From positions 5,456,001 through 5,520,000 of the forward strand of contig NZ_CP129613.1 of the NCBI RefSeq assembly GCF_030486405.1: DNA of 64,000 nucleotides. The letters run 5' to 3'. This stretch comes from Mycolicibacterium sp. HK-90 (lineage in GTDB: Bacteria; Actinomycetota; Actinomycetes; Mycobacteriales; Mycobacteriaceae). The notes beneath the pieces were generated by a model, which was not told the origin of the DNA, did not search any database, and saw only the letters and a list, made by a program, of their open reading frames with translations. How positions within the stretch are numbered: the stretch's first letter is position 1; every line of letters starts with the position of its first letter. The position numbers and the translations under genes were made by a program. Positions 52,149 to 62,740 of the stretch are shown piece by piece.

Positions 52149-53347
52149 GTTTGAAGGAAGTCGAGCTGATCCTCGACCCGTACGACTACGACTTCCACGA
52201 AGATCCGTATCCGTACTACCGCCGCCTGCGCGACGAGGCCCCGCTCTATCACAACGAGGAGCTCAAGTTCTGGGCGTTGTCGCGGCACAAGGACGTGGTC
52301 GCCGGTTTCCGCAACAGCGTCACCCTGTCCAACAAGCACGGCGTGTCCCTCGACCCGATCTCCCGTAACGACGAGGCACATCGGGTGATGTCGTTCCTGG
52401 CCCTCGACGATCCCGGCCACCTCCGGCTGCGCACCCTGGTCTCGAAAGGCTTCACCCCGCGGCGTATCCGCGAATTGGAGGGCCGGGTCACCGAGATCGC
52501 CCACCAGCACCTCGATGTGGCGTTGCAGAGCACCACTTTCGACTACGTCGACGATTTCGCGGGCAAGCTGCCCATGGATGTCATCTCCGAACTGATGGGC
52601 GTGCCGGAAGAGGACCGGGTTCGCATCCGGGCGCTGGCCGACGGGGTCATGCACCGCGAAGACGGCGTCGCCGATGTGCCCGAATCCGCGATCGCAGCCT
52701 CCGGTGAACTGCTGGTCTACTACGCCGACATGGTGAAGCAGCGCCGCAAGAACCGCACCGACGATCTGACGTCGGCGCTGGTGGAGGCCGAGATCGACGG
52801 AGACCGGCTCACCGACGACGAGATCATGGCCTTCCTGTTCCTGATGGTGGTGGCGGGTAACGAGACGACCACCAAACTCCTTGCCAACGCCGCATATTGG
52901 GGCTACAAGAATCCCGCCCAGCTGGCGCCGGTGTTCGACAACCACGACTTGGTGGTGCCCTGGGTCGAGGAGACGCTGCGCTATGACGCCTCCAGCCAGA
53001 TCCTGGCCCGGCTGGTCACCGAGGACCAGACGTACTACGACACCACGGTGCCCGCCGGCGATGTGCTGGTGCTGCTGATCGGCTCGGCGAACCGCGACGA
53101 ACGCGTCTTCGAGAATCCCGACGAGTACCGGATCGATCGTGAGATCGGCCCGAAATTGGTGAGTTTCGGCAGTGGTGCCCACTTCTGCCTCGGCGCGCAT
53201 CTGGCGCGCATGGAGGCCCGGGTGGCACTGACCGAGTTGTTCAAGCGAATCCGCGGATATGAGGTGGACGAGGCCAATGCCGTCCGCGTTCACTCCAGCA
53301 GTGTCCGCGGATTCGCTCACCTACCCATTGCGGTGTCCCACCGCTGA
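52145..53347 (+). CDS. cyp123: Cytochrome P450, CYP123-like
   Basis: This 400-residue P450 matches Rv0766c in place and length. Visible parts are DYDFHEDPYPYYRRLRDEAPLY, LDDPGHLRLRTLVSKGFTPR, I-helix MVVAGNETTTKLLANA, E-E-T-L-R-Y in the K-helix, and heme loop FGSGAHFCLGAHLARME with Cys348. It is translationally coupled to the TetR gene. The ferredoxin encoded at 55587 in the same cluster is the likely electron donor. Substrate unknown. Confidence 0.9.
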   Translation: MSLKEVELILDPYDYDFHEDPYPYYRRLRDEAPLYHNEELKFWALSRHKDVVAGFRNSVTLSNKHGVSLDPISRNDEAHRVMSFLALDDPGHLRLRTLVSKGFTPRRIRELEGRVTEIAHQHLDVALQSTTFDYVDDFAGKLPMDVISELMGVPEEDRVRIRALADGVMHREDGVADVPESAIAASGELLVYYADMVKQRRKNRTDDLTSALVEAEIDGDRLTDDEIMAFLFLMVVAGNETTTKLLANAAYWGYKNPAQLAPVFDNHDLVVPWVEETLRYDASSQILARLVTEDQTYYDTTVPAGDVLVLLIGSANRDERVFENPDEYRIDREIGPKLVSFGSGAHFCLGAHLARMEARVALTELFKRIRGYEVDEANAVRVHSSSVRGFAHLPIAVSHR

Positions 53348-53399
53348 AGCCCCTTGCGGTGTCCACCGCCGAAGCCCAATCACAGTAAAGGCACCATAA

Positions 53400-54223
53400 A
53401 TGGCCCGTTTCGAACCCCATCCCGACCGCCGGCCGGCCATCGTCGCCGGCGCGTCATCCGGCATCGGCGCCGCCACGGCGACCGAGCTGGCCGCGCACGG
53501 CTTCCCGGTCGCCCTCGGCGCGCGTCGCGTCGAGAAGTGCCAGGAGTTGGTCGACGAGATCAAAGCCGGTGGCGGTGAGGCGATTGCGCTGCCACTCGAC
53601 GTCACCGACGTCGATTCGGTCAAGTCATTCGTGCACGGCGCCGCCGAGGCGCTCGGAGACATCGAGCTGCTGGTGGCCGGTGCCGGCGACACCAACTTCG
53701 GCCGCCTGCACGAGATGAGCACGTCCGAGTTCGAGGAACAGCTCCAGATTCACCTGATTGGGGCCAACCGCATCGCCACCGCGGTGCTGCCCGGCATGGT
53801 CGAGCGCCGCCGCGGCGACGTGATCTTCGTCGGCTCCGATGTGGCCTTGCGCCAGCGCCCCCACATGGGTGCCTACGGCGCTGCCAAGGCCGGCCTGGTC
53901 GCCATGGTGACCAACCTGCAGATGGAGCTGGAGGGCACCGGTGTGCGCGCCTCGATCGTGCATCCCGGGCCCACCCGGACCTCGATGGGCTGGAGCCTGT
54001 CGGCAGAGAAAATCGGTCCGGCCCTTGAGGATTGGGCCAAGTGGGGCCAAGCCCGCCATGACTACTTCCTGCGCGCCGCCGACCTGGCCCGCGCCATCAC
54101 GTTCGTCGCCGAGACGCCCCGCGGCGGGTTCATCGCGAACCTGGAGATTCAGCCCGAAGCTCCGCTCGCCGACGTCACAGACCGCCAGAAGCTCGCGCTC
54201 GGCGAGGAAGGAATGCCCGGACA

Positions 54224-54227
<4 letters not shown>
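53400..54227 (+). CDS. Short-chain dehydrogenase/reductase (Rv0765c-like)
   Basis: This 275-residue SDR has cofactor motif VAGASSGIGAATATELAAHG, then AGAGD in place of NNAG, catalytic Y-G-A-A-K (GAYGAAKAGLVAM) and VHPGPTRTSMGW. It sits between cyp123 and cyp51 and its stop overlaps the cyp51 start by 4 bases. It may oxidise a hydroxyl product of one of these P450s. Confidence 0.88.
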
Positions 54228-56344
<2,117 letters not shown>

Positions 56345-56393
56345 TTCCCGGCCAAGCAGTTGCTTGGGGGTGGGTGTGACCCACGCAACTAAT

Positions 56394-56422
56394 GGCTCTA
56401 GTCTGTGGTCAACGGCTCTAGT
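56394..56422 (+). promoter_or_regulatory. Direct repeats GGCTCTAGT, 20-bp period, upstream of adhB
   Basis: GGCTCTAGT occurs at 56394-56402 and again at 56414-56422, exactly two helical turns apart. The first copy overlaps TAGTCT (56399-56404), a possible -10. Hairpins CCAAGCA-GT-TGCTTGG and GTGGGT-GTG-ACCCAC lie just upstream. The arrangement suggests a tandem activator site. Confidence 0.4.
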
Positions 56423-56436
56423 GGAAGGCACACGCG

Positions 56437-57570
56437 ATGAAGACCAAAGGCGCTCTCATCTGGGAGTTCAACCAACCGTGGACGATCGAGGAGATCGAGA
56501 TCGGTGACCCCGTCAAGGATGAGGTCAAGATCCAGATGGAAGCCTCGGGCATGTGCCATTCCGACCACCACCTGGTGACCGGCGACATCCCGATGGCGGG
56601 TTTCCCGGTGCTCGGCGGCCACGAAGGCGCCGGCATCGTGACCGAGGTCGGCCCGGGCGTCGACCACATCCAGCCGGGCGATCACGTCGTGCTGTCGTTC
56701 ATCCCGTCCTGCGGGGAATGTCCGGCATGTCAGGAGGGCCTGCGCAACCTGTGCGATCTCGGCGCGGGCCTGCTGGCCGGCACCGCCGTCTCCGATGGCA
56801 CGCATCGCATCCACGCCGTCAAGAACGGTCAGCCCGTCATCCCGATGACCCTGCTGGGCACGTTCAGCCCGTACATGGTGGTGCACAAGAGCTCGGTCGT
56901 GAAGATCGACCCGTCCATCCCGTTCGAGGTCGCCTGCCTCGTCGGTTGCGGTGTCACCACCGGCTACGGCTCGGCCGTTCGCAGTGGCGAGGTCCGCCCC
57001 GGCGATGACGTCGTCATCGTCGGCGTCGGCGGTGTCGGTACCGGTGCGCTGCAGGGGGCACTGGCCGCCGGTGCGCGCAATGTCTTCGCCGTCGACCCGG
57101 TCGAGTTCAAGCGCGAGAACGCGTTGAAGTTCGGCGCCACCCACGCCTACCCCGACATCTTCAGTGCGATGGCCGGGGTCGCCGAGGTCACCCAGGGGCG
57201 GATGGCCCACAAGACCATCGTCACCGTCGGTGAGCTCAAGGGCGAGGACATCGACCACTACATGAACATCACCGCCAAGGGCGGCACGGTCGTGGCCACC
57301 GCCGTCGCCAACATGGCCGAGAACGATGTGAAGCTCAACCTGTCGATGCTGACGCTGCTGCAGAAGCGCCTGCAGGGCACCATCTTCGGCGGCGGCAACC
57401 CACACCACGACATCCCGCAGCTGCTCAGCATGTACAAGGCGGGCCGCCTGAACCTCGATGACATGGTCACCCGGCAGTACAAACTCGAGCAGATCAACGA
57501 CGGCTACGCCGACATGCTCGAGGGCCGCAACATCCGCGGCGTCATCCGCTACACCGACGCAGACCGCTAG
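56437..57570 (+). CDS. adhB: Medium-chain zinc alcohol dehydrogenase, AdhB type
   Basis: This 377-residue MDR alcohol dehydrogenase matches Rv0761c. The catalytic zinc site is GMCHSDHHLVTGD and GGHEGAGIVTEVG; the structural zinc site is SCGECPACQEGLRNLC; the NAD fold is VVIVGVGGVGTGALQGALAAGA. The closest named group is the NDMA-dependent, tightly NAD-binding (mycofactocin-linked) alcohol dehydrogenases. It stands alone after a 92-bp gap with its own control elements and is followed by a long hairpin. Confidence 0.9.
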   Translation: MKTKGALIWEFNQPWTIEEIEIGDPVKDEVKIQMEASGMCHSDHHLVTGDIPMAGFPVLGGHEGAGIVTEVGPGVDHIQPGDHVVLSFIPSCGECPACQEGLRNLCDLGAGLLAGTAVSDGTHRIHAVKNGQPVIPMTLLGTFSPYMVVHKSSVVKIDPSIPFEVACLVGCGVTTGYGSAVRSGEVRPGDDVVIVGVGGVGTGALQGALAAGARNVFAVDPVEFKRENALKFGATHAYPDIFSAMAGVAEVTQGRMAHKTIVTVGELKGEDIDHYMNITAKGGTVVATAVANMAENDVKLNLSMLTLLQKRLQGTIFGGGNPHHDIPQLLSMYKAGRLNLDDMVTRQYKLEQINDGYADMLEGRNIRGVIRYTDADR

Positions 57571-57582
57571 CCCTGCTGCCCG

Positions 57583-57637
57583 CGAAACGGTATTCCGGCG
57601 AAATGGTCGAGTGATCACCAGCCGGAATACCGTTTCG
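57583..57637 (+). terminator. 17-bp perfect hairpin after adhB
   Basis: CGAAACGGTATTCCGGC (57583-57599) pairs perfectly with 57621-57637 around a 21-nt loop. It follows the adhB stop by 12 bases and precedes the next gene, on the same strand, by 21. No U-tract. Confidence 0.65.
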
Positions 57638-57658
57638 GCATATCCAGGAAGGAATTTC

Positions 57659-58087
57659 GTGACCGAGACATCCACTGAGACACCCGTTGTCACCGCGTCC
57701 CGGTCGTCGTGGCGTTGCGTGCAGTCCGGTGACCGCGAGGGCTGGCTGGCACTGATGGCCGACGACATCGTGGTCGAGGATCCGATCGGTGAAGCCGTCA
57801 CCAACCCCGACGGCACTGGCGTCAAAGGCAAGGAGGCGTTGGCCGCCTTCTACGACACCAACATCGGACCCAACGAGCTGACCGTCACCTGCGAGGAGAC
57901 GTTTCCGTCCAGCTCGCCGAACGAGATCGCCTACATTCTGGTGCTACGCACCAGGTTTCCCAACGGCTTCACCGCCACCGTGCGGGGTGTCTTCACCTAC
58001 AAGGTGAACGACGCAGGGCTGATCACCAATCTGCGCGGCTACTGGAACATGGATGCCATGAAGTTCACTGAGGCAGATGCCCAGTAG
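57659..58087 (+). CDS. SnoaL-like ketosteroid-isomerase-fold protein (Rv0760c-like)
   Basis: This 142-residue NTF2-fold protein has the N-terminal helix VVTASRSSWRCVQSGDREGWLALMADDIVVEDPIGE, followed by KGKEALAAFYDTNIGP and FTYKVNDAGLITNLRGYWNMD. The M. tuberculosis counterpart has been described as a steroid-binding KSI-like protein. The GTG at 57659 follows AGGAAGG. The first SDR start lies inside its last codons (11-bp overlap). Confidence 0.85.
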   Translation: MTETSTETPVVTASRSSWRCVQSGDREGWLALMADDIVVEDPIGEAVTNPDGTGVKGKEALAAFYDTNIGPNELTVTCEETFPSSSPNEIAYILVLRTRFPNGFTATVRGVFTYKVNDAGLITNLRGYWNMDAMKFTEADAQ

Positions 58088-58940
58088 CGGTCCGCTGGCC
58101 GGCCGCGGCGCGATCGTGGTCGGCGGCACCCGCGGCATCGGCCTGGCGGTCGCCGAGCTGCTGGCCGCCGAGGGTGCGGGCGTCGTGGTCAACGGCCGCG
58201 ACCTGGGGGCCGCCACAGCCGCCGCCGACGCGATATCCGGTGTCGCCCATGCCGGTTCACCCGCCGACCCCGACGTGGCCGACGCCCTCGTCGACACCTG
58301 CATGCGCGAGTTCGGACGCGTCGACATCCTGGTCAACTGTGCCGGCACCGCCGAACCGGCCGGATCCTCGATCTTGAACGTGACCAGTGCCCAGTTCCGC
58401 GAACTGCTCGACGCACATCTCGGCACGGTGTTCGAGACCTGCCGCGCCGCGGCGCCGAAGATGGTCGCCCAGGGCGGCGGCGCCATCGTCAACACCAGTT
58501 CCTTTGCGTTCCTCGGCGATTACGGCGGCAGCGGCTACCCCGCGGGGAAGGGGGCGGTCAACGGGCTGACCGTGGCCATCGCCGCCGAGCTCAAAGAACA
58601 CGGGGTGCGGGCCAACGTGGTGTGCCCGGGCGCCCGTACCCGGCTGTCCACCGGCTCGGACTACGAACAGCACATCGCGGCTCTCAACCGGCGCGGGCTG
58701 CTCGACGACGTCAGCATGCAGGGCGCGCTGGATGCCGCCCCACCGGAATACGTCGCCCCCACGTACGCCTACCTGGTCAGCGATCAAGCCAAAGACGTGA
58801 CCGGCCGCATCTTCATCGCCGCCGGCGGGTTCATCGGCGAATTCGCCCGGCCCTCAACCGGTTTCATCGGCTACCGCGACCATCACAGCACGCCGCCGTG
58901 GACCGTCGGAGAACTCCACGAGGCCATCTCCGGGACCTGA
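58077..58940 (+). CDS. Short-chain dehydrogenase/reductase
   Basis: This 287-residue SDR has VGGTRGIGLAVAELLAAEG, CAG in place of NAG, N-T-S-S-F-A-F and Y-P-A-G-K (GGSGYPAGKGAVNGL), NVVCPGARTRLSTGSDYEQH and a C-terminal GGFIGEFARPSTGFIGYRD. It overlaps the SnoaL-like gene by 11 bp, so the pair is coupled. As I recall it has no counterpart at this spot in M. tuberculosis. Confidence 0.85.
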   Translation: MPSSGPLAGRGAIVVGGTRGIGLAVAELLAAEGAGVVVNGRDLGAATAAADAISGVAHAGSPADPDVADALVDTCMREFGRVDILVNCAGTAEPAGSSILNVTSAQFRELLDAHLGTVFETCRAAAPKMVAQGGGAIVNTSSFAFLGDYGGSGYPAGKGAVNGLTVAIAAELKEHGVRANVVCPGARTRLSTGSDYEQHIAALNRRGLLDDVSMQGALDAAPPEYVAPTYAYLVSDQAKDVTGRIFIAAGGFIGEFARPSTGFIGYRDHHSTPPWTVGELHEAISGT

Positions 58941-58961
58941 GCCGTCGGGGGCGGCCCAGCT

Positions 58962-59930
58962 TCAGGACGCTGCGCGCTCGCGCTTGGCGGCCTCGCGGGC
59001 GAGCAGGCGGTCACGCTGCTCCTCGAACTTGACGACCTTGGTCTGCAGGTCTTCCAGGAACGCCGCCAACTGATCCCGACGGGCCTCACCGACAGCACTG
59101 AAATCGTTGCGCTCGAAGATCCGCCACTTCCGCAGGTTCGGCATGACCACTTCTTCGAGATGCTGGCGCAGGTCGTAGATCCCGTGCTTCGCCATCAGCA
59201 CACCGTTGCGACGGAAGTCCGGCATGCCCTGTCCCGGCATCCGGAAGTTCTCGACGACAGCGCCGACCGCGTCCAGGGCTTGATCGGGCGAGAGGTCCAG
59301 GGCGGCCTCGCACATGTTCCGGTAGAAGATCATGTGCAGGTTCTCGTCCGCCGCGATGCGCTGCAGCAGCCGGTCGGCGATCGGGTCGTCGCAGACCTTG
59401 CCGGTGTTGCGGTGGCTGACGCGGGTGGCCAGCTCCTGAAAGGTCACGTACGCGACGGACATCAGGAATTCGGAGTTGTGCATCGCCCGCTCTTCATCGG
59501 TGGACGTGAAGCCGTTGGTCACGTGCTCCATGCGGGCCTGCTCCAGCGCGACGAGATCGACGCCGCGGGTCACCACCAGATAGTCCCGAATCGCGATGCC
59601 ATGGCGGTTCTCCTCGGCAGTCCAGCGATTCACCCAGGCTCCCCAGGGCCCGTCCTGGGAGAAGCTTCCGGCAGCCTCACGGTGATACGACGGCAGGTTG
59701 TCCTCGGTGAGCAGGTTGGTGATCATCGCCGCCCGGGCCACGTCGCTCAGCTGTGATTGCTCGAGGTCCCAGTCCTGACCTCCGGCCGCGGCGAAGCTGC
59801 GGCCCGACTCCCACGGGACATAGTCGTGTGGGTACCAGTCCTTGGTGGTGGCCAGATGCCGGTTGAGGTTTGCCTCGGCTACCTGCTCCAGTTCAGCCTG
59901 CAAAACCGCATCGGTCAGCTCCTGCTGCAT
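58962..59930 (-). CDS. Acyl-ACP desaturase, DesA family
   Basis: This 322-residue ferritin-like diiron desaturase has TEDNLPSYHREAAG, the first ligand pair in W-T-A-E-E-N-R-H-G, FQELATRVSHRNTGK, and the second pair in A-D-E-N-L-H-M-I-F-Y. It introduces double bonds into acyl-ACP and resembles DesA1/DesA2 of mycobacteria, which serve mycolate synthesis. It is an extra copy inserted between the adhB cluster and phoPR. ATG 59930 follows AAGGGGATT. An inverted repeat lies directly upstream (59945-59964). Confidence 0.9.
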   Translation of the reverse strand: MQQELTDAVLQAELEQVAEANLNRHLATTKDWYPHDYVPWESGRSFAAAGGQDWDLEQSQLSDVARAAMITNLLTEDNLPSYHREAAGSFSQDGPWGAWVNRWTAEENRHGIAIRDYLVVTRGVDLVALEQARMEHVTNGFTSTDEERAMHNSEFLMSVAYVTFQELATRVSHRNTGKVCDDPIADRLLQRIAADENLHMIFYRNMCEAALDLSPDQALDAVGAVVENFRMPGQGMPDFRRNGVLMAKHGIYDLRQHLEEVVMPNLRKWRIFERNDFSAVGEARRDQLAAFLEDLQTKVVKFEEQRDRLLAREAAKRERAAS

Positions 59931-59944
59931 GAATCCCCTTAAAG

Positions 59945-59964
59945 CCGATGTGTGACCACATCGG
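59945..59964. promoter_or_regulatory. Inverted repeat CCGATGTG-N4-CACATCGG upstream of desaturase gene
   Basis: The 8-bp arms are perfect with TGAC between. It lies 15-34 bp before the desaturase ATG. On the plus strand a TAAAAT (-10 type) sits at 59971-59976. A repressor operator or a 5'-leader hairpin are both possible. Confidence 0.45.
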
Positions 59965-60071
59965 ACTGGCTAAAATCCCCCACCCGCTCAGCAAAGATAG
60001 AGCACGATGGGCCTTCACGGCGATTCCGCGAGCAGCGCCAAACTCTCGGCGGGCCCGGATCGGGCGCTCAC

Positions 60072-60077
60072 TATGCT
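60072..60077 (+). promoter_or_regulatory. -10 hexamer TATGCT, leaderless HIT gene
   Basis: TATGCT is 7 nt before ATG 60085. Confidence 0.55.
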
Positions 60078-60084
60078 TCTCACC

Positions 60085-60501
60085 ATGGCGTCCGTCTTCA
60101 CGAAGATCATCAACGGAGAACTGCCCGGGCGATTCGTCTACGAAGACGATGAGATCGTCGCGTTCCTGACCATCGCGCCGATGACGCAGGGTCACACCCT
60201 GGTGGTTCCCCGCGCCGAGATCGACAACTGGCAGGACGTCGAGCCGGCGGTGTTCGGCCGGGTGATGGAGGTCTCGCAGCTGATCGGCAAGGCCGTGTGC
60301 CAGGCCTTCGGTGCGCAGCGCGCCGGCGTCATCATCGCCGGCCTCGAGGTGCCACACCTGCACGTGCACGTGTTCCCCGCCTACAACCTGGCCGATTTCG
60401 GTTTCGCCCACGTCGATCACAACCCGTCGGCCGAATCCCTCGACGCCGCTCAGACGAAGATCAAAGCCGCGCTGGCAGATCTGCAATCCGCGGCAAGCTG
60501 A
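60085..60501 (+). CDS. HIT-family nucleotide hydrolase/transferase
   Basis: This 138-residue histidine-triad protein matches Rv0759c. It starts [20 protein letters not shown] and has the catalytic motif [10 protein letters not shown] (H-x-H-x-H). HIT proteins hydrolyse purine phosphoramidates or AMP conjugates. The start ATG 60085 is supported by TATGCT 7 nt upstream; the longer frame from 60007 is not. The 3' end overlaps phoR by 41 bp on the opposite strand. Confidence 0.9.
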   Translation: MASVFTKIINGELPGRFVYEDDEIVAFLTIAPMTQGHTLVVPRAEIDNWQDVEPAVFGRVMEVSQLIGKAVCQAFGAQRAGVIIAGLEVPHLHVHVFPAYNLADFGFAHVDHNPSAESLDAAQTKIKAALADLQSAAS

Positions 60502-61894
60502 CGGTGAACCGGCAGCCCTGACCCGGTGCTGTGGTGACCCGGACCGTTCCGCCGTGCGCGGCCACCAGGGAATGCACGATCGACAGGCCCAGGCCGGTGC
60601 CGCCACTGGCCCGGGTGCGGGAGGAATCGGCGCGGTAGAACCGTTCGAACACCCGGCGGGCGTCGTCGGCGCTCATCCCCGGACCTTCGTCGCACACCTC
60701 GATGACGGCGTTGTCGCCCTCGGTGCCGACGCGCACCGTGATCCCGGCGGACTCGGGGGTGTGCTGCACCGCGTTGGCCACCAGATTGCTCAGCACCTGA
60801 CGTAGCCGAGCCTCGTCGCCGAGCACCTCCGGGGTGCCGGGACCGTCGAACACCTCCATGCTGACGCGACGGGCCGGGGCGATCGACCGCGCGTCGTGCA
60901 CGGCGTCTGTCGCCAGGGTCAACAGATCCACCCGGTGCTGATCCAGGGGTCGCTGTGCGTCGAGCCGGGCCAGCAGCAGCAGGTCTTCGACGAGCAGACC
61001 CATCCGCCGGGATTCACTCTCGATCCGGCCCATCAGCATCTCGACGTCGCGAGCGGCGCCCTGCCGGTACAGCTCGGCGAATCCCCGAATCGTGGTGAGC
61101 GGGGTCCGCAGCTCGTGGCTGGCATCGGTGATGAACCGCCGCATGCGTTCCTCGGAGGTGCGCGCCTGTTCGGCCGAGTCTTCCGAAGCGGCCACCGCGC
61201 GCTGGATCTGCGCGAGCATGCCGTTGAGCGCCGAGGACAGCCGCCCGACCTCGGTGCGCGGATCACGCTCGGGGACACGGCGATCCAGTTCCCCGGCGGC
61301 AATGGCGGCCGCCGTGCGTTCCACCTCGACCAGGGGACGCAGGCTGCGGTGCACGACGGCGTAGCCGACGATGCCGAGGATCAGCAGCACCACCGTGCCG
61401 ATGCCCACCTGCGACCAGATCAACGCGCGTACCGATGACTGCACGTCGGACAGGTCGATCGCGACGGTGGTGCGCTCACCGTTCGGGCCCCGCACGGTCA
61501 TGGCCCGCCACTGCACGTTGGACGTGCCGACCGAGTCGACGGTCACCGGCCCCGGGCCGACATCGTTGTCGTCGGGCAGCGCGGGCTCCGCCTCGCGGTC
61601 GTTGATCGCGATCCAGGTGCGTCCGTCCGCGTCGACGCCCCGAACGTAGAAGTTGGACGGCGGGCGGGCCGGATTGGGCCCTTCCAGGGGTGCCGAGGGA
61701 ACCGGGCGTGGCTCCTGTGCCCAGCTCTGCGAGGCATCGAGCAAGGTCTGATCGATGCGGCTGATCTCGGTGTGCCGCATGATCGAGGTCACCGCGACGC
61801 CGGAGGCGAGCAGACCGCAGGCCACCAGGACCAGTGCAACAGCCACCAGTCCGACCCGCAGCGGCACCCCGTGCCGCTCCACCCGGTCAAACAC
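60461..61894 (-). CDS. phoR: Sensor histidine kinase PhoR
   Basis: This 477-residue membrane kinase is the partner of PhoP. Helices lie at about 12-33 and 163-183, with a periplasmic sensor between them. A HAMP domain follows (184-236), then the dimerisation motif [20 protein letters not shown] with phospho-acceptor His260. The ATP domain shows the N box [12 protein letters not shown]1 DEGPGMS and G2 [12 protein letters not shown]. In mycobacteria PhoPR controls envelope lipids and pH responses. It follows phoP after 30 bp and overlaps the HIT gene convergently. Confidence 0.95.
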   Translation of the reverse strand: MFDRVERHGVPLRVGLVAVALVLVACGLLASGVAVTSIMRHTEISRIDQTLLDASQSWAQEPRPVPSAPLEGPNPARPPSNFYVRGVDADGRTWIAINDREAEPALPDDNDVGPGPVTVDSVGTSNVQWRAMTVRGPNGERTTVAIDLSDVQSSVRALIWSQVGIGTVVLLILGIVGYAVVHRSLRPLVEVERTAAAIAAGELDRRVPERDPRTEVGRLSSALNGMLAQIQRAVAASEDSAEQARTSEERMRRFITDASHELRTPLTTIRGFAELYRQGAARDVEMLMGRIESESRRMGLLVEDLLLLARLDAQRPLDQHRVDLLTLATDAVHDARSIAPARRVSMEVFDGPGTPEVLGDEARLRQVLSNLVANAVQHTPESAGITVRVGTEGDNAVIEVCDEGPGMSADDARRVFERFYRADSSRTRASGGTGLGLSIVHSLVAAHGGTVRVTTAPGQGCRFTVSLPRIADLPARL

Positions 61895-61924
61895 GTGAAA
61901 AGTATGCCGCCGACGGCGGGCCGG

Positions 61925-62638
61925 TCAGCGGGGCTCGCGCAAAACGTAACCGACGCCGCGCAGGGTGTGCAGCAGACGCTTGTCGCCGGTGTCGACCTTG
62001 CGACGCAGGTAGGAGACGTAGGACTCGACGACGTTGACGTCGCCACCGAAGTCGTAGCGCCAGACGTGGTCGAGGATCTTGGGCTTCGACAACACCGTGC
62101 CCGCATTGATGATGAAGTAGCGCAGCAGCGTGAACTCGGTCGGCGACAACGACACCGGCTCGCCGGCCTTCCACACCTCGTGGGTGTCCTCGTCGAGCTC
62201 GATGTCGGCGAAGGACAGCTTGGCGCTGCGCGGCTCCTCGACTCCCTTGCCGGACCTGCGCAGGATCACCCGCAGCCGGGCCACCACTTCTTCGAGGCTG
62301 AACGGCTTGGTCACGTAGTCGTCGCCGCCGAGGGTCAGCCCGGCGATCTTGTCCTGCAGGCTGTCGCGGGCGGTGAGGAACAGCGCGGGCGCGTCGATGC
62401 CGTCGGCGCGCAGCCGGCGCAGCAGTCCGAAGCCGTCCATGCCGGGCATCATCACGTCCAGGATCACCGCGTCGGGCCGGATTTCCCTGGCCTTGTCGAG
62501 GGCCGCGGCGCCGTTGGACGCGGTGTGTACCTCGAAACCCTGGAACTTGAGGCTTACGGACAGCAGCTCCACGATGTTGGCCTCGTCGTCGACGACGAGG
62601 ATCCGGGCTTCCGGGACGCTCTCAGGTACTGCAGGCAT
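61925..62638 (-). CDS. phoP: Response regulator PhoP
   Basis: This OmpR-type regulator has a receiver domain (ARILVVDDEANIVELL; phospho-acceptor Asp61 in ILDVMMPGMDG; FLTARDSLQDKIAGL; KPFSLEE) and a winged-helix DNA-binding domain (TEFTLLRYFIINAGTVLSKPKILDHVW, VNVVESYVSYLRRK, LLHTLRGVGYVLRE). It is almost identical to M. tuberculosis PhoP after the N-terminus. I prefer ATG 62638, because AGGGA sits 6 nt before it; ATG 62644 and ATG 62683 add 2 and 15 residues. A PhoP-box-like repeat lies upstream. Confidence 0.95.
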   Translation of the reverse strand: MPAVPESVPEARILVVDDEANIVELLSVSLKFQGFEVHTASNGAAALDKAREIRPDAVILDVMMPGMDGFGLLRRLRADGIDAPALFLTARDSLQDKIAGLTLGGDDYVTKPFSLEEVVARLRVILRRSGKGVEEPRSAKLSFADIELDEDTHEVWKAGEPVSLSPTEFTLLRYFIINAGTVLSKPKILDHVWRYDFGGDVNVVESYVSYLRRKVDTGDKRLLHTLRGVGYVLREPR

Positions 62639-62698
62639 GGCCATTCCCTGATGTTGGTGGTGCCTGTTGAACTGATCCTGCATGCACGCTGTGCAGTT

Positions 62699-62717
62699 CC
62701 TGTGAGTTTAGCTGTGA
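62699..62717 (-). promoter_or_regulatory. phoP promoter: TAAACT within a PhoP-box-like direct repeat
   Basis: The minus strand reads TCACAGC-TAAAC-TCACAGG (62717-62699). The published PhoP motif is two TCACAGC repeats separated by 4 bp; here the spacer is 5. The -10 hexamer TAAACT (62710-62705) overlaps the spacer, so bound PhoP would act on its own promoter. Confidence 0.5.
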
Positions 62718-62727
62718 CGCGGGTAAC

Positions 62728-62733
62728 TACACT
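62728..62733 (+). promoter_or_regulatory. -10 hexamer TACACT, leaderless decapeptide-repeat gene
   Basis: TACACT is 7 nt before ATG 62741; it lies only 11 bp from the phoP box on the opposite strand. Confidence 0.55.
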
Positions 62734-62740
62734 GACGCGC

